From assembly GCF_000499385.1 (NCBI RefSeq), contig NW_013654191.1, positions 62,001-126,000 on the forward strand: a DNA stretch of 64,000 nt, in the 5' to 3' direction. Position numbers and translations under genes: made by a program. Below the pieces are notes generated by a model. It saw only the letters and a program-made list of their open reading frames with translations. It did no database searches and had not been told where the DNA came from. Origin of the DNA: Eimeria necatrix (lineage: Eukaryota > Apicomplexa > Conoidasida > Eucoccidiorida > Eimeriidae). This document shows, one piece after another, positions 22,254 through 33,210 of this stretch; the first letter of the stretch is position 1, and each line of letters begins with the position of its first letter.

Positions 22254-25200
22254 TTTTCCAGTTTTTCTTTGTGACAACTCGTACTTTGGGTTTGATGGTG
22301 CTTGCTGCTACTTTTTCTGCCCGCACTTGTACATTTCCGTCTGCGGTGTCTTGGAGCTCCCGCTTGATGGCAAAGGCATCATCGGACAAATCGTAAATAT
22401 GGGGAAATCGCGAGAAATTAAATGTCCAGTCCAAGCGTGTATTGGTTATGAAGAAGCCAGGGTAAGGAGGCAGGGGCGCGGATAGCTCTGTAGGTAACCG
22501 AACAACATAGTCGAATTAACCAAGAGGAATGAGCAGGAAAAGAGGAGAAAATAAATTTTCCCGTCAGAAAAACACGGATGTGAAGACCACCGATTTCTTT
22601 GCAAGCGCTTCCAGGGACATGAAGGCTGACGCGAATTGGCAACAGCGCGCAAAAACAAATAACTGATACCGAGGCCACGAAGAGTTGAATACACTGGAAA
22701 AGAAAATAAAAACTTTCAAGAGGAAAGAAGTGGGATGAGAGTTTCTCGACAGGAGCACAGACATTTGAATGCAAAAAGAGTGGAAGCGGACACGAGCCAC
22801 CATTTTCGTCAATACCTAAGTGCATCCCGCTCAACTTGCTCGGGAGTCTGTCGCAGCACTACCAGTGGACCAAAATGGGACGCTGGCAGCAAAAACAACA
22901 GTGGCCTCAAACAACAAAATCAGTAAAAACGGCGAACACCATACTGCGCTAGAGGCGCCGCCACGACAGCCACTGTCATGTCATAAATCACATCAGCAGC
23001 AGCATCAGGGATACCACGTCTCACCCTGTACTGGAACAACGATTGGTGAGAGTTCCTGGTGCTGCAGTAGATCAGGTTTGTCAGCGTCAGTGGGCAGCGG
23101 AGGAACAACAACTAATAGGCGGCCGCAGTCAAATCGACTTTCTGCTCGTTCCCAAGCAGCAGGCCTAAGGCAGCGTAGACACGTTGGGGTATGTTTATTC
23201 GTTCGCCTATCTTGTTGAGATTACGGATCTCTGTATCTCTGTACTGATCAGTCTGGCTGTCTTCCTCTTCCCGTGTCCCTACAACTGCGATTGTCTCTTC
23301 CTCTTAACTTGCTTGCTGTTTCCTCCTTCATCTGTTCATCAGTGTCTCTCCAGCTTCTCTACTTTGCAGTTCTTTCGGCATTATGCCTCTGAACTCCTAT
23401 CTGCCGCCTTCTGCTATCCCTTGTTCCTCCCGCCTGGCTCTCTTTTTGCCGCTGACTGCTTCCCTCTTCGTGGTCGACTTATTTATACGTGTTTCTCCCT
23501 ATTCCATGTCCGCCTATTTGTAAGTCTGCACACTTGGCTCTATGCCGTGCATTGTATCCATTCGGCTCTCCTGCTTCTGTCTGCATTTTAGTGTTTTTGT
23601 TGGTGTCAGTCTTTGCCCCTTCTCCTATTGCTTAAGCCGAGCCTTTTTCTATCTGTCTATGAACTGTTAGGCCTTGTATTCTGGCATTTTTCCCCCTGTT
23701 TCATCCAAACTCCGTTGGCTTCATTCTCTTGATTTTGTGTCCGTCCTACCACGTGAGCCTAACAGCTCGTTGGTATCTTTGGTACTCCAGCCCTCTTCCC
23801 TGTCTGAACCTCGTCTTCTGCAAAAAACGAAACACGAAAGCCGAAAGCAAGTCACATGTGTTTCCACGCTTTCTCTGTTTCATCGTGCTTTATGGCGGAC
23901 AGGCAGTATCGCTTGCAGCAACAGGCCTTTCAGCCTGACCCCACTAACCAGCAGGCAGGCTGAAAAGACAGGCAAGCAGGAAGAAATAGAGGAGATGACA
24001 GGCAAGCAAGAGGGGACGAAAGAAACAAATTAATTCATTTAACAGAACGGACGGACTACAAAAGCGCTGGAAATGAGGTAGGCGCGACGGCGCACAGTGA
24101 AGCAGAAACTAGACGAACAAGGACACCTAAGCAGAGACACTAAGACAGACGGAGAGACAAGACACTGGCCAAAGGCACAAAATAACAAATAGACAGCCAT
24201 GCAGAGGCAAACTAGGAGAAGCACAGCAGGGCAATCGAGAGGCGAGAAGATAACTGTAGGAGAAGCGACACCGGCAAAGAGAAAAAGCACCTGTAGGAAG
24301 AAAACAAAAGAAATAAAAAACAAGGAAAACTGCAAGAATAAGGGACTTGACAATTGAGAAAGACTCCAGAGATAGATGCAGAGGCATAGGAAAGTAAGCA
24401 GAAGGGGAACAGAAGATGAGGCAATAGCAGGAGGATAACAGGGACCGGAGCCACAGAAAATGTAGCGAAGAAGGGCGACAGAAAATGCAAATACGGAGAA
24501 GACCGACAAAGACACAGGCGGTGAGAGTAAGGAAGGGCTTACGAACGTCTCTGCCTCCCATTTAAGCACGCGGCTGCTCTTCGGTGCATTGATAATAAGA
24601 GAAGGCAGCAAAGGAGGAGGGTAGCGGGGCTGTAGGCGGTTTGTAATTCTCTCTTCAGCGGCAGACACGGTCTCTTCTGGCCAGTGCCACGCATTCACGG
24701 TGTGCGTACGACTCAAGTCGCTTAAAACAGATGAGGACGCTCGAGGCGGGTCAAAACCTAAAATGAAAAAATACACACCTGTTGAAAGGCTCTTAAGCCT
24801 GTACACCCACCACTCAACACTTTTTTCACATAAATATACACACATATGCATGCAAACATATATCTGACACATGTAGATGCATTGATGTGAAAATTTGACT
24901 GAGCTGAGTACATATATGGGTATATAAGCGTGCATGCGCGTGCAAACAGCTTCTAACACCGGTATGTTCCTATGTAAACCGATACATACGCATATATATT
25001 TGTGCACGCATGCAAAGTATGTGCGGGCGTTTGTATGTACACGTCTGCGTATGCGTGCAAAGCCCCAGCAGTCGCGATTATTTTATCGGAGGGTTGCACA
25101 TGCATATGTTTACATAATACGTCTACATAAGTGCACATGTTGATTCACTGGCGCAAATGTGGTCCACTGTGCAGGGGCTACCTGAATCCGTCTCTGCTTC

Positions 25201-26088
25201 CCTTTGCCTCCCTATCCAGGCTAGCTGCACTTTAATATCAGCTGCGTCTACACCCGGCAGCCAAACTTCCAGCAGCAAGCCACCGCCCTGGGGCTCCTCT
25301 ACCTCTTCCTGTTCGTGCGGCCTCTCAGCCTGCGGCTGTTGTTGCTCCTGCTGCTGCGCGGCTAGCGTCAAGTCTTCTGGGAAGCTCACTGGAAGTGAGT
25401 GCTGCACACTAAAGGGTACAGGTCGGTTCACGGGTTTAGCCTCTGCTGTTGTCAACGCTTCCCTTGCCGTTTCTGCTGCCTCTGCTTCCGCCTCTGCCAT
25501 TGCAATTGCTGCACCTCTGTAATACGCCTCATGACCGACACGCTGCAAATGTAAATCGAAGTCATAAAAGTAACTGAGGGCACCGAGAAGGCCTCCCGGC
25601 TGCTGCTGTTGTTGTTGCTGCTGTTGCTGATGCTGTTCCTCAAGCTGCTGCAGCTGCTGCTGTGTCAGGGTGGGCTTGAGCCAGTGGTAAATGTTAAGTC
25701 GGCCGAAATCACGAATGTCCTCCGGAACAGCAACACCGGTTCTCGACGCAGCAGCAAGGCGACTGCTATTCTTGCAGTATGAAAGCTGCAGTTCACCTGA
25801 GAGTGAACGAATCCACGCAGTTCCTCCACCAGCTCCACCCGTTACAACAGTTTCTACGATATCTACCTTCGGCTTCGCCACCTTTGAAGGCACAGAAATA
25901 CACGCAGCAGAAGCGGGACAATGGTACTTCTCTATTCGTATCCTTGCGGTGGGCCGGAAGCTTCTCTTCAACAGGAAGCCGGGCAAGCCTCGAGTGCCTA
26001 CGAGAGTTCCGTGCCCCCAGAACTCTCCGTAAGACGCTCCTCCTCTAGCAACCGCCAGCAGAAGGAGAGAGAATATAAAGGTAGCCAT
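22254..26088 (-). CDS. Secretory protein with Gln-rich insert and a small Hsp20/CS-like motif (incomplete model)
   Basis: Exon 1 (25182–26088) starts with ATG at 26088 and a clear signal peptide (MATFIFSLLLLAVARGGASY). A 190-residue region without recognised domain follows, then a poly-Gln run, then Gln- and Glu-rich sequence. Near its end comes LLLEVWLPGVDAADIKVQL, the strand–LPGV–strand pattern seen in Hsp20/alpha-crystallin and CS domains. Exon 2 (24543–24757) joins in phase 1 through a GTAGCC donor and ends before GTAAGC. Downstream candidate exons are about 23041–23125 (VVPPLPTDADKPDLLQHQEL), about 22832–22893 (SHFGPLVVLRQTPEQVERD) and 22254–22490 (RLDWTFNFSRFPHIYDLSDD … IKPKVRVVTKK, TGA). 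The join into the last exon does not keep phase, and the link from exon 2 to the downstream group is unproven, so two genes remain possible. The domain call is tentative. The signal peptide suggests ER, secretory or apicoplast routing. Confidence 0.5.
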
Positions 26089-26575
26089 ACAGCGTCGTGC
26101 CAAGGGGCCCCTGAAGGTGCCCTATTTAGAGAGGGTTGTCGGCAGTGGATGTGGGCCTCTCAGAATACCTTAATGTCCCCCAACCGCTTTAATTATCTAC
26201 AAGCCTGCAAAACATTTATGGGCAAGAGAGAGATGGCCTCCAGCTTGCGTAGGATTGGGCGAATAGCGCCGTGGGGGGCATACGGCAGCTGGGACGACGG
26301 GGCCATACAGGTAATGGCAAGGAATGCTCGCGACTATACATCATGTCTACCAACTCATTGCAAAACGGTCATTCAAGATGAAGAAGTCAAAGCGAACGAG
26401 GATAGGACAGAAATATTTCAGAGTAGCCTCTAGAGGCGAAGCCGAAGCTGTCGTCCGTTAGTTTTGTCGCTCGCGTCGTAACTTCTCGTTTGTTGATTTT
26501 AACACTCGTCAATTAGAGCTGGCAGCGAAGAAAGTATAAAAACACAGGTAAAGGGACACTTTTCGCGGAACAAGT
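26089..26575. promoter_or_regulatory. Upstream region of the secretory-protein gene
   Basis: This gap lies between the minus-strand start at 26088 and the first tRNA. It should contain the promoter of the secretory-protein gene. The plus-strand frame 25921–26433 overlaps exon 1 in antisense and has no family resemblance. No specific site was recognised. Confidence 0.35.
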
Positions 26576-26648
26576 GCTCCCGAGGGGGATCGAACCCCTG
26601 ACCTTCGGTTCATAAGACCAACGCTCTAACCAGCTGAGCCACGGGAGC
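26576..26648 (-). tRNA. tRNA with anticodon UAU (tRNA-Ile), copy 1
   Basis: This 73-nt cloverleaf lies on the minus strand. The acceptor stem pairs GCTCCCG with CGGGAGC. The D stem is GCTC/GAGC. The anticodon stem TTGGT/ACCGA has one G·U pair and encloses the loop CTTATGA. The variable loop is 5 nt and the T arm is AGGGG–TTCGATC–CCCCT. Counting from the stems puts UAU at positions 34–36, so it would read AUA isoleucine codons. Position 37 is G, which is unusual for a tRNA with U36, where A37 is expected. A-box and B-box sequences are present. There is no intron. Unlike copy 2, no T-run directly follows the 3' end; the nearest TTTTT is about 35 nt downstream. Confidence 0.93.
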
Positions 26649-28554
26649 TTACTGTAAAGCCGTGACGTAGTGGTGGGTGAATGCAAGTGAAGAGCAGTCA
26701 AGAAACAATCAGCTATTTGGTTGCCCACATGAAATGCAATCACAAAATGCAGACAATGGGACCAGTCGGAGCTGCATTGATCAGCATTTGAGATGAGTAC
26801 AGGTTCGCGTAAGAGTGACATATACTAGTTGCTATTTCTTAACCGAAGTTAAGGGAAAATTTTCTCTCGCCTAGTCGCAGAAGCTTCAAGACAAAATGAA
26901 AAACTGTCTAGGTGGGGAGATAGACACATGGCATACCCACTTGCCTTCCATGCACTTCACTTGAGAGGTTCCTGAATCTTAGAGCAGAGTCTCCCGCCTT
27001 AGGGCAGCAGTCGAGAGGCAGTCGTGGCTCTCCAACCCGTCCGTGTTTTCTCAACTAACGGCACAAAATTTGGGCGTGGATGGGTGAGTTCTTTTGGTAC
27101 AGTATGGCAGCTACAGTTCGCTCTGGACGTGTTCTACAGCTACGCTGACATTGTGGAACGCGGGACTTCCGGGGCTTACCCACTTCGCACAAAGTCGTGC
27201 ATTGCTAGATACTCACTGAAGAGCATAGTAGATACTCTTTCCTACTGCCGTCGTGCTTAGAGCGGCCTGCAGACGTCACAACAGTGATTGAGACACCTCC
27301 ACAACAGGGATTTATACAAGGTGCGAATTTGGCTGCAGGATGCATTGAAAAATTCATCAGCTTTTCACTGGTGTTGCCTGTGTCATAATGGTTCATGAAA
27401 TACCGCTAATTTTGACATCCAATGGGTTGTCCGTACAATATTTGTGGGCTTCCCCTGCATCCAATACGCTTCTCATGCGTAGACAGTAGAACCCTATCAC
27501 TTACCTCTCCGAACGAGCAACGTGAGCCTTCTGTGATTATTGTAGCGGTCTACTGTGCTGCACTAATTTTTGACTGGGTAGAGTCGCCTGCTGCCGACTG
27601 TCTGCTACACTACTTTGCTTCACGATTACTAGGACATGACTCGACAAAAAATGCTCATTTTAGTATTTATTAAGTAGTGTAGGTCCAGCATGTGGACAGG
27701 TGACAGCTGAATGTGGATGGATGCAAAGTGGCTTTGCGTTACCCCCATATGGCGGCATCCACCATGCTCGACAGGTTACGCACCGTCCCATCTTCCGAGG
27801 TGTGCTTACATTTGCGCAAGCAAGTGCGAGTAGCATGAGCAGTCGCACCAGCAGAACGAAACAAGCGCTATCACAGAATCAGAATCGATTTTCCCTCTCC
27901 TACAACGCATCCGAGTTGCTTTCCTACGTGCACTGGACCCAGGAGATGCCCCTATGCGACGCACAACAACAGGATGGGAGTAGACGGAGCAAGATTGGGA
28001 TTCAGGAAGATGTTTAGCTCCTTTCTTCGCCAGAAAGAAGACTGTCGCATGCATAGCTGCGCACTGATGGCGAGCTACTGAACAAGAGGAAGTGAGATGT
28101 GCGTTGTGCCATCCGGCAAGGCCTCTCCCGCCTAAATTAGGCATAGCCTATGTGTACTGAGCAACGCTAAGCTAAGCGTTTCACAATAGGAACAGCGCGT
28201 CTCTAAACGCAAGAAGCGCCTTAAATTGTTGACAGAGAAGTGCAGTTTGAGTTTTGCCTGACAATAAACACATTGGATTTGTAAGTACCCTGTCTTTGAA
28301 GTAACACCGCCATATTGTGCTGGTGCAAAATGAGCCCCCCTACGCACTCACTCCGCTTAATCCTCAACAAGACTGCCCACTGCTAAGTAGAACATCCGAC
28401 AATCACTGCTGTGCTTCATGACCGCACGCGGACGCTCATTGGTGTTAACTGCACCCCCAGAGGAACATTTGTGCGCAATATCTCCTTTAGCTTTAATGCA
28501 CAATGGAATCTGGAGTTTAGCACGAGATCTTTGAGAAGGAAGGGGAAAAAAAAT
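26649..28554. other. Spacer between the two tRNA genes
   Basis: No gene was recognised in this 1.9 kb. Open frames on both strands are short (under 110 codons) and lack motifs and splice context. Both flanks of each tRNA were compared by eye. The duplication does not extend visibly beyond the tRNA itself. Confidence 0.5.
28546..28553 (-). terminator. RNA polymerase III terminator of tRNA copy 2
   Basis: Eight consecutive A on the plus strand give TTTTTTTT on the minus strand, one base after the 3' end of the tRNA at 28555. This is a canonical pol III termination signal. Confidence 0.9.
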
Positions 28555-28627
28555 GCTCCCGAGGGGGCTCGAACCCCTGACCTTCGGTTCATAAGACCAA
28601 CGCTCTAACCAGCTGAGCCACGGGAGC
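28555..28627 (-). tRNA. tRNA with anticodon UAU (tRNA-Ile), copy 2
   Basis: It is identical to the copy at 26576–26648 except for one T-loop base (TTCGAGC here, TTCGATC there). All stems pair, the anticodon loop is again CTTATGA, and G37 is again present. A T8 terminator follows directly. Same-strand duplication 2 kb apart with a single difference points to a recent gene duplication. This copy has the better termination signal. Confidence 0.94.
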
Positions 28628-31600
28628 CACTGAAATCTTACCGTCCTCCACGAAAGGAGCACAGCTGAAATTATTTTATAAGTGCTAGACTATTATTGTC
28701 AGTGCGACTCTGGATTGTAGCGCCTATATATACATAGGCAGAACCGTAAAGAGACACACAAAAATGTGCGTCTCTGCATAGCCACAAAATTAAACTTTCC
28801 ACACAAACAACTATATTTTACTCTTAAAATCTTTAATGTATGATACTGAAGACCGCTGCACCTTTCATATTTCTAGTTTCCTTAGTAGAGTGAGTAACTT
28901 ATTAAGTGTGTCAGCTGATGTATAAGTGATCGAAGCGAAGAGCCTCGGTCATGAAAGTTTAAAAAATTCAGGAAGTAAATCTCACAGGAGTCGCTGCCAT
29001 TGTCCTGTGTAAGCGACCACGTGCGTGCCCCGTGCTGATGTATTATTCGGCTAGATCTACTTCGAAGCCTGATCTAACTAAAGAATAGTTGCATATTAGT
29101 TGAGTAGCAACTTGAGCTAGTTAAAATGAAACGTAGCATTGGCTGACAACGAAATTTCTAGATTGCAATCTTTAAATCGTTCCGAAACTATTTCTGTGCA
29201 CCGTGTTAGCACGAATGCGCGCTAATTACACTTTTCTGGGTGCAAGAACCCTTGATGTTTCTGGGCGCAAGAACCCGTAGTGTTGAGCATTTGGAAGTGC
29301 GCTAGCCATAAACCTGCGAGAGAGGCGCGTGATAGGTGCACGCGAACACACACCTTCCAGGATGTCCAGCTTCCGTAGGCCCTGTAAAACAAGCTTGCAG
29401 ATAGCCGCGACTCACCGAAACCTCTCAACATGATGAGGCTGACGAGGGAGGGCCATTTTGGCTTACCGCGTTTCTCGATTACAGGCGCTTCGAACATCGG
29501 ATAGGGTCCGACGGAGCGCAGAAAGTGATTTTGCAGGTACTTGAGTGGCATAAAACACATCAAATAGTGTTCTGAAGTAGTGTGCTGTAAGGCTTCCACT
29601 AAAGCGCCGACATGACAAGCAGATCCTCCTCATGCCAGGCTTCGTAGTAAAATTCCGACTTACAGGTTGCCACCGGACCAACTCGCAATCCAAGCAAGAA
29701 TCAAGGAAGTTGTCAGTTAATGGATGGATTGGCTTGATCTGTGTCTATAACTCTGCTCCGACTATCATGCTTGGCTCGTACGAAGGCGCCTCAGGGGCCC
29801 TTCGCAAGCTTTGCAGCGCTGCAGCTCAACAAGGCAGTGCAACTCCCTGAGCCGAGCTCCGTAAGTGTTACGTTTGTTCCAGTTTTAACTCAGCTTGCCT
29901 GAGGATCTGTATTCACAGCATGTGGCGAGTCTGTTTACCGCGTTTCCGACTATATTCTACATAACGGCTCCACGATCACAGTCACGCGGTTGCTGGCCAC
30001 CTTGGACCTATCTAGCCCTCAGCAAATATCACTTTGAATCAAGGATGCATGCCCATACAACAGCTTAAGTAGAGTCCTGCGTTCACTATCGTGCCTCTAA
30101 ATCAACTCGTTGGATGTTTGCAGAGCTCCTCCCTCTTCTGGTCACTTCCTTTCGAGTTTGAAGTCGCCTCACTTTTGATGTAACAACTGACCTCCCTCCC
30201 ACTATCCTCCGTATCGGCTTCATTTTGCTGTTTGTGGATTCTCTTAGCAAGATGCCGTACATCATTCCCACCGAAAAGTCGTCAGCAGAATCCAACATTG
30301 TTAAACTTTCTGTTGGCCCTACACTCGCAATCATCAGTTACCTGAAGTGCTCATTTTTACAGTGACCCTTGTATTCAGTTTGAATTATGACAGTAGCTCC
30401 ACGTCAAGCGCGCTATACCCTAAGCCTAAGACCTCCAGAAATATGGAGGTCGTACAACCGTGCCCTGACAAAGACGCTTCGCGTTTATATTCATTCTGAC
30501 GAGCAGCAGTGTACCGGCGGATGCAAGGGACAGCCCTTGCCACAAGGCGCCCAGTGCCTCGTAGAACGGCTGAGACAAGTGTCAGAATACACTGGAAGAT
30601 TTAACTTGATGTGTGCTTGCAGCTAGGCTGGAGGCCTCATGCTTGAGCTGTAAGTTCCGGAAGAAACAGACCTTGTTCCACGGCAAGAGAAAGCCTGGGA
30701 CAATGAGACCCCTACAGGCTGCTCGTGTGTGGAAGCGCATGCTCAGAGAGGCTCCAGGTGTGCACGTCTTTGGTTATATGCCACACTCAAAACTACACAA
30801 AAGCCCAAGGGAACTCACGTGTGCATTTGTGTGTCTATACGCCTACTGGAAGGGTCAAGCTGCATGAAGGCCCATGGCCACAGCACCAACTGGCCTCATG
30901 GAGTTGCACAGAATATTGTGTGGGAGAGTAGTGAGCGGGATAAATTCTCGTTTTAGCAAAGTGGTAATCTGTTGCTTCACTCCAGTGAAGAGTTGCCAGT
31001 GCGTGACCTTGCTGCTAAGAGTTTACGTCGCAAAGTGTACGAATTATGGGTTCCTCTACCTGTAGGGTCTGCTGTTGTCCAAAACCTAAGACTAGCAATC
31101 TCAGAAACCGCAGCCCCTCACCAAGGGATAATTTAGCATTCGACTCTTCGCTAGGCCCCTCGAGGGGCAGAGTAGCAATATCTGGTGTCAGCGCCATTGC
31201 CTTAAGCTGTAGGCCTTATTGAGTTCGACCAACAGCGTTCCAGGTGACACTGCCTTTATGGAGGAAGCTGTACGCATGCTTCCATGAGGACACGCTGTCC
31301 ACTAAAGTGTTGATTTTCTGTCGATACTAGCACATAACACTGCTGAATCCCCATAATATGGCGAAAAAGCCCACGGATGTGTTGGGCAAGCCGGAACTCC
31401 TACCGCTGCAGCAATTACATTACGTCGTTGGGGGACAAATATTGTCTTCTTCCCCTCGTTCCCTGAAGGGACTCTGCCCGAACGATGCCAAAGACTCTAA
31501 AGTGCCAAATATAGAAAAAAGATTGATGTATCGGTCAAATATGGGGATTCACCCCTCAGTAGTTGCAGACTAAAACATATCTATACCCAGTTTAAGCCCC

Positions 31601-31900
31601 TAAGAAGCCGTGAATATTAACGGGCTAGGAAAGAAGTCATATCCAAATATCTTTGAAACAGTGGGCCGGATTAAGTTAGTTAATATATATGAATTAGTGC
31701 AAGATCTTTTAATTGTCCCTTCATGATGACCCACTGCCACAGCACCTCGCAGCAGGGGTCCACCGGCTGTATCGACATTCTGCAATCGAAGCCCTAAGGG
31801 TAGGAAGACGGGGAGCCGGAATACATATTCAGGTGCATCGGCAACTAAAATCAGTAAAAGAGAGAAAGGAAAAAATACATTAATTTTCACCTAAACTATA
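28628..31900. other. Gene-poor region
   Basis: No gene can be firmly supported. Two minus-strand open frames have fairly even amino-acid composition and might be exons: 29222–29599 (125 codons, includes KPKWPSLVSLIML) and 30086–30334 (ATG at 30334, 82 codons, starts MIASVGPTESLTMLDSADD). I recognise neither and could not connect them by in-phase splicing. A 25-bp direct repeat (tttctggg-gcaagaaccc) occurs at about 29233 and 29258. AT-rich stretches lie at 28.8–29.2 kb. Confidence 0.45.
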
Positions 31901-31981
31901 GTGCGAGAAATATTCATTGCCCGCAGGGCGCTAAGACTGCAGTTGCTGCTGGTCTGTGGAGCAGCAGCAGCAGCTGGTTAT

Positions 31982-32012
<31 letters not shown>

Positions 32013-33210
32013 ACTGCTGCTGGTGCTGCTGCTGCTGCACATGCGTTTGTTATGACTCAGGGAATTCAGCATACCTCTTTTTGGTCAGTTTCTTCTCTTT
32101 ATGATATTTTTCACACTCGACATTGCGCGAGCAGTGCACCGGCGTAACGGCCGCTGCTGCTGAGGCGGCAACGTCCCCCTCCTGCTACATCTGCGGTGGT
32201 TGCCCTTCACAATTCCACTTCATTCTCGACCTTCGTGACTTCTACTTCAAGACGCTGTCACACATTAGTTCTAGGACTGTAACTAAACGCTGCAGCTGCG
32301 TGCGCATGCTCCCTCCAGACGCTCAACTTGAAGTGGAAGCCGCTGCCGACACCAACAGCACCAACAGCAATAATAGGGGCACCAACAGCAGCCAAATAGC
32401 CTCCAAAGCATATTCCTGAATGAAGGAGGCCTTAAGCTTAGCGCTCTCAGCGGTTCGCTGCTCTGCCGAAAGCTCAAGCCTGCAACCTTTCGAGCCTGCT
32501 ACCAAAACCTCCTAAGCAATGTGTGGAGCCTAAAACGCATTACCGGAGCCTGATAGCCACATAAATCATGTGACAGTACCGGCGGACCTGCGACAAGGGG
32601 GGCCTTGAGCCTACAGATTGACAGCATCTGCAGGGGCAGCAGCTACTCCCAACAGGGCAACGAGCATCTTCCCGGGGGATAAGGACGGGAAGAGGAGCAA
32701 CAATCACTGGAAAATCTGATGCAGCTCTAGCAACGATAGACAGTGCGCCATCGTTTTCCCCACATTTATCACTCACAGGAGGCACCGGACGGCAGCGGCA
32801 CGTCGGAGCTAGCTGTAGCAGCGGCAACAGAAACAACCGCAACAGGAGCAGAAGCAGCGGTAACAACAGGCACAACAACACTGTACGTTCTTGCAACAAT
32901 TCGGTAGCTACCATACTTGGAAGGTTTTTGGGTAGGTGGCCAAGAGCGCTGCTAGGAGCAGCCGGCGCACCGACAAGTCGTCAGCAGCTGCGCCAGCAGC
33001 TGTGAAGGCAGCACACATACGGTTGTGGCTGGACGCTCATGCTTGCATTTTTGCGGGGTATTTATAGCTCGTGTCTGTGATGAGGAATGCGGCTTGTTCT
33101 ATTTGGCTTTTTATTTGCTACTTAAGTAAATAAAGCAATCCAGGAGGAAAGGCAACGAGAGAGACGCACCAATCGTGTCGTGTCTCTCTCTCTACTGCCC
33201 ACATATTACA
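31901..33210. other. CTG-repeat region upstream of the PK2-like kinase; may hold its 5' exons
   Basis: The region contains a pure CTG tract (31981–32039), which reads as poly-Ala or poly-Leu depending on frame, and a plus-strand frame 32123–32419 with a Cys cluster (CYICGGC … KRCSC) that is not a known zinc motif. Minus-strand frame 32540–32914 is Leu-rich low complexity. It could be a 5' exon region of the kinase or noncoding. I cannot decide. Confidence 0.35.
31981..32039 (+). repeat. CTG microsatellite
   Basis: About nine uninterrupted CTG units are followed by interrupted CTG, GTA and GGTG variants. On the plus strand one frame reads Ala (GCT/GCTG register) and another Leu (CTG). This is the longest pure trinucleotide tract of the window. 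Confidence 0.92.

Noticed and set aside
24039..24542. Minus-strand hydrophobic frame with many Ser and Leu
   Set aside because: The sequence is a pyrimidine-rich intron following a GTAAGC donor at 24542. Only the part 24543–24757 is accepted as coding.
28357..28662. Minus-strand frame containing LSWLERWSYEPKVRGS
   Set aside because: This is the translation of the tRNA gene itself; the same peptide appears at both tRNA loci.
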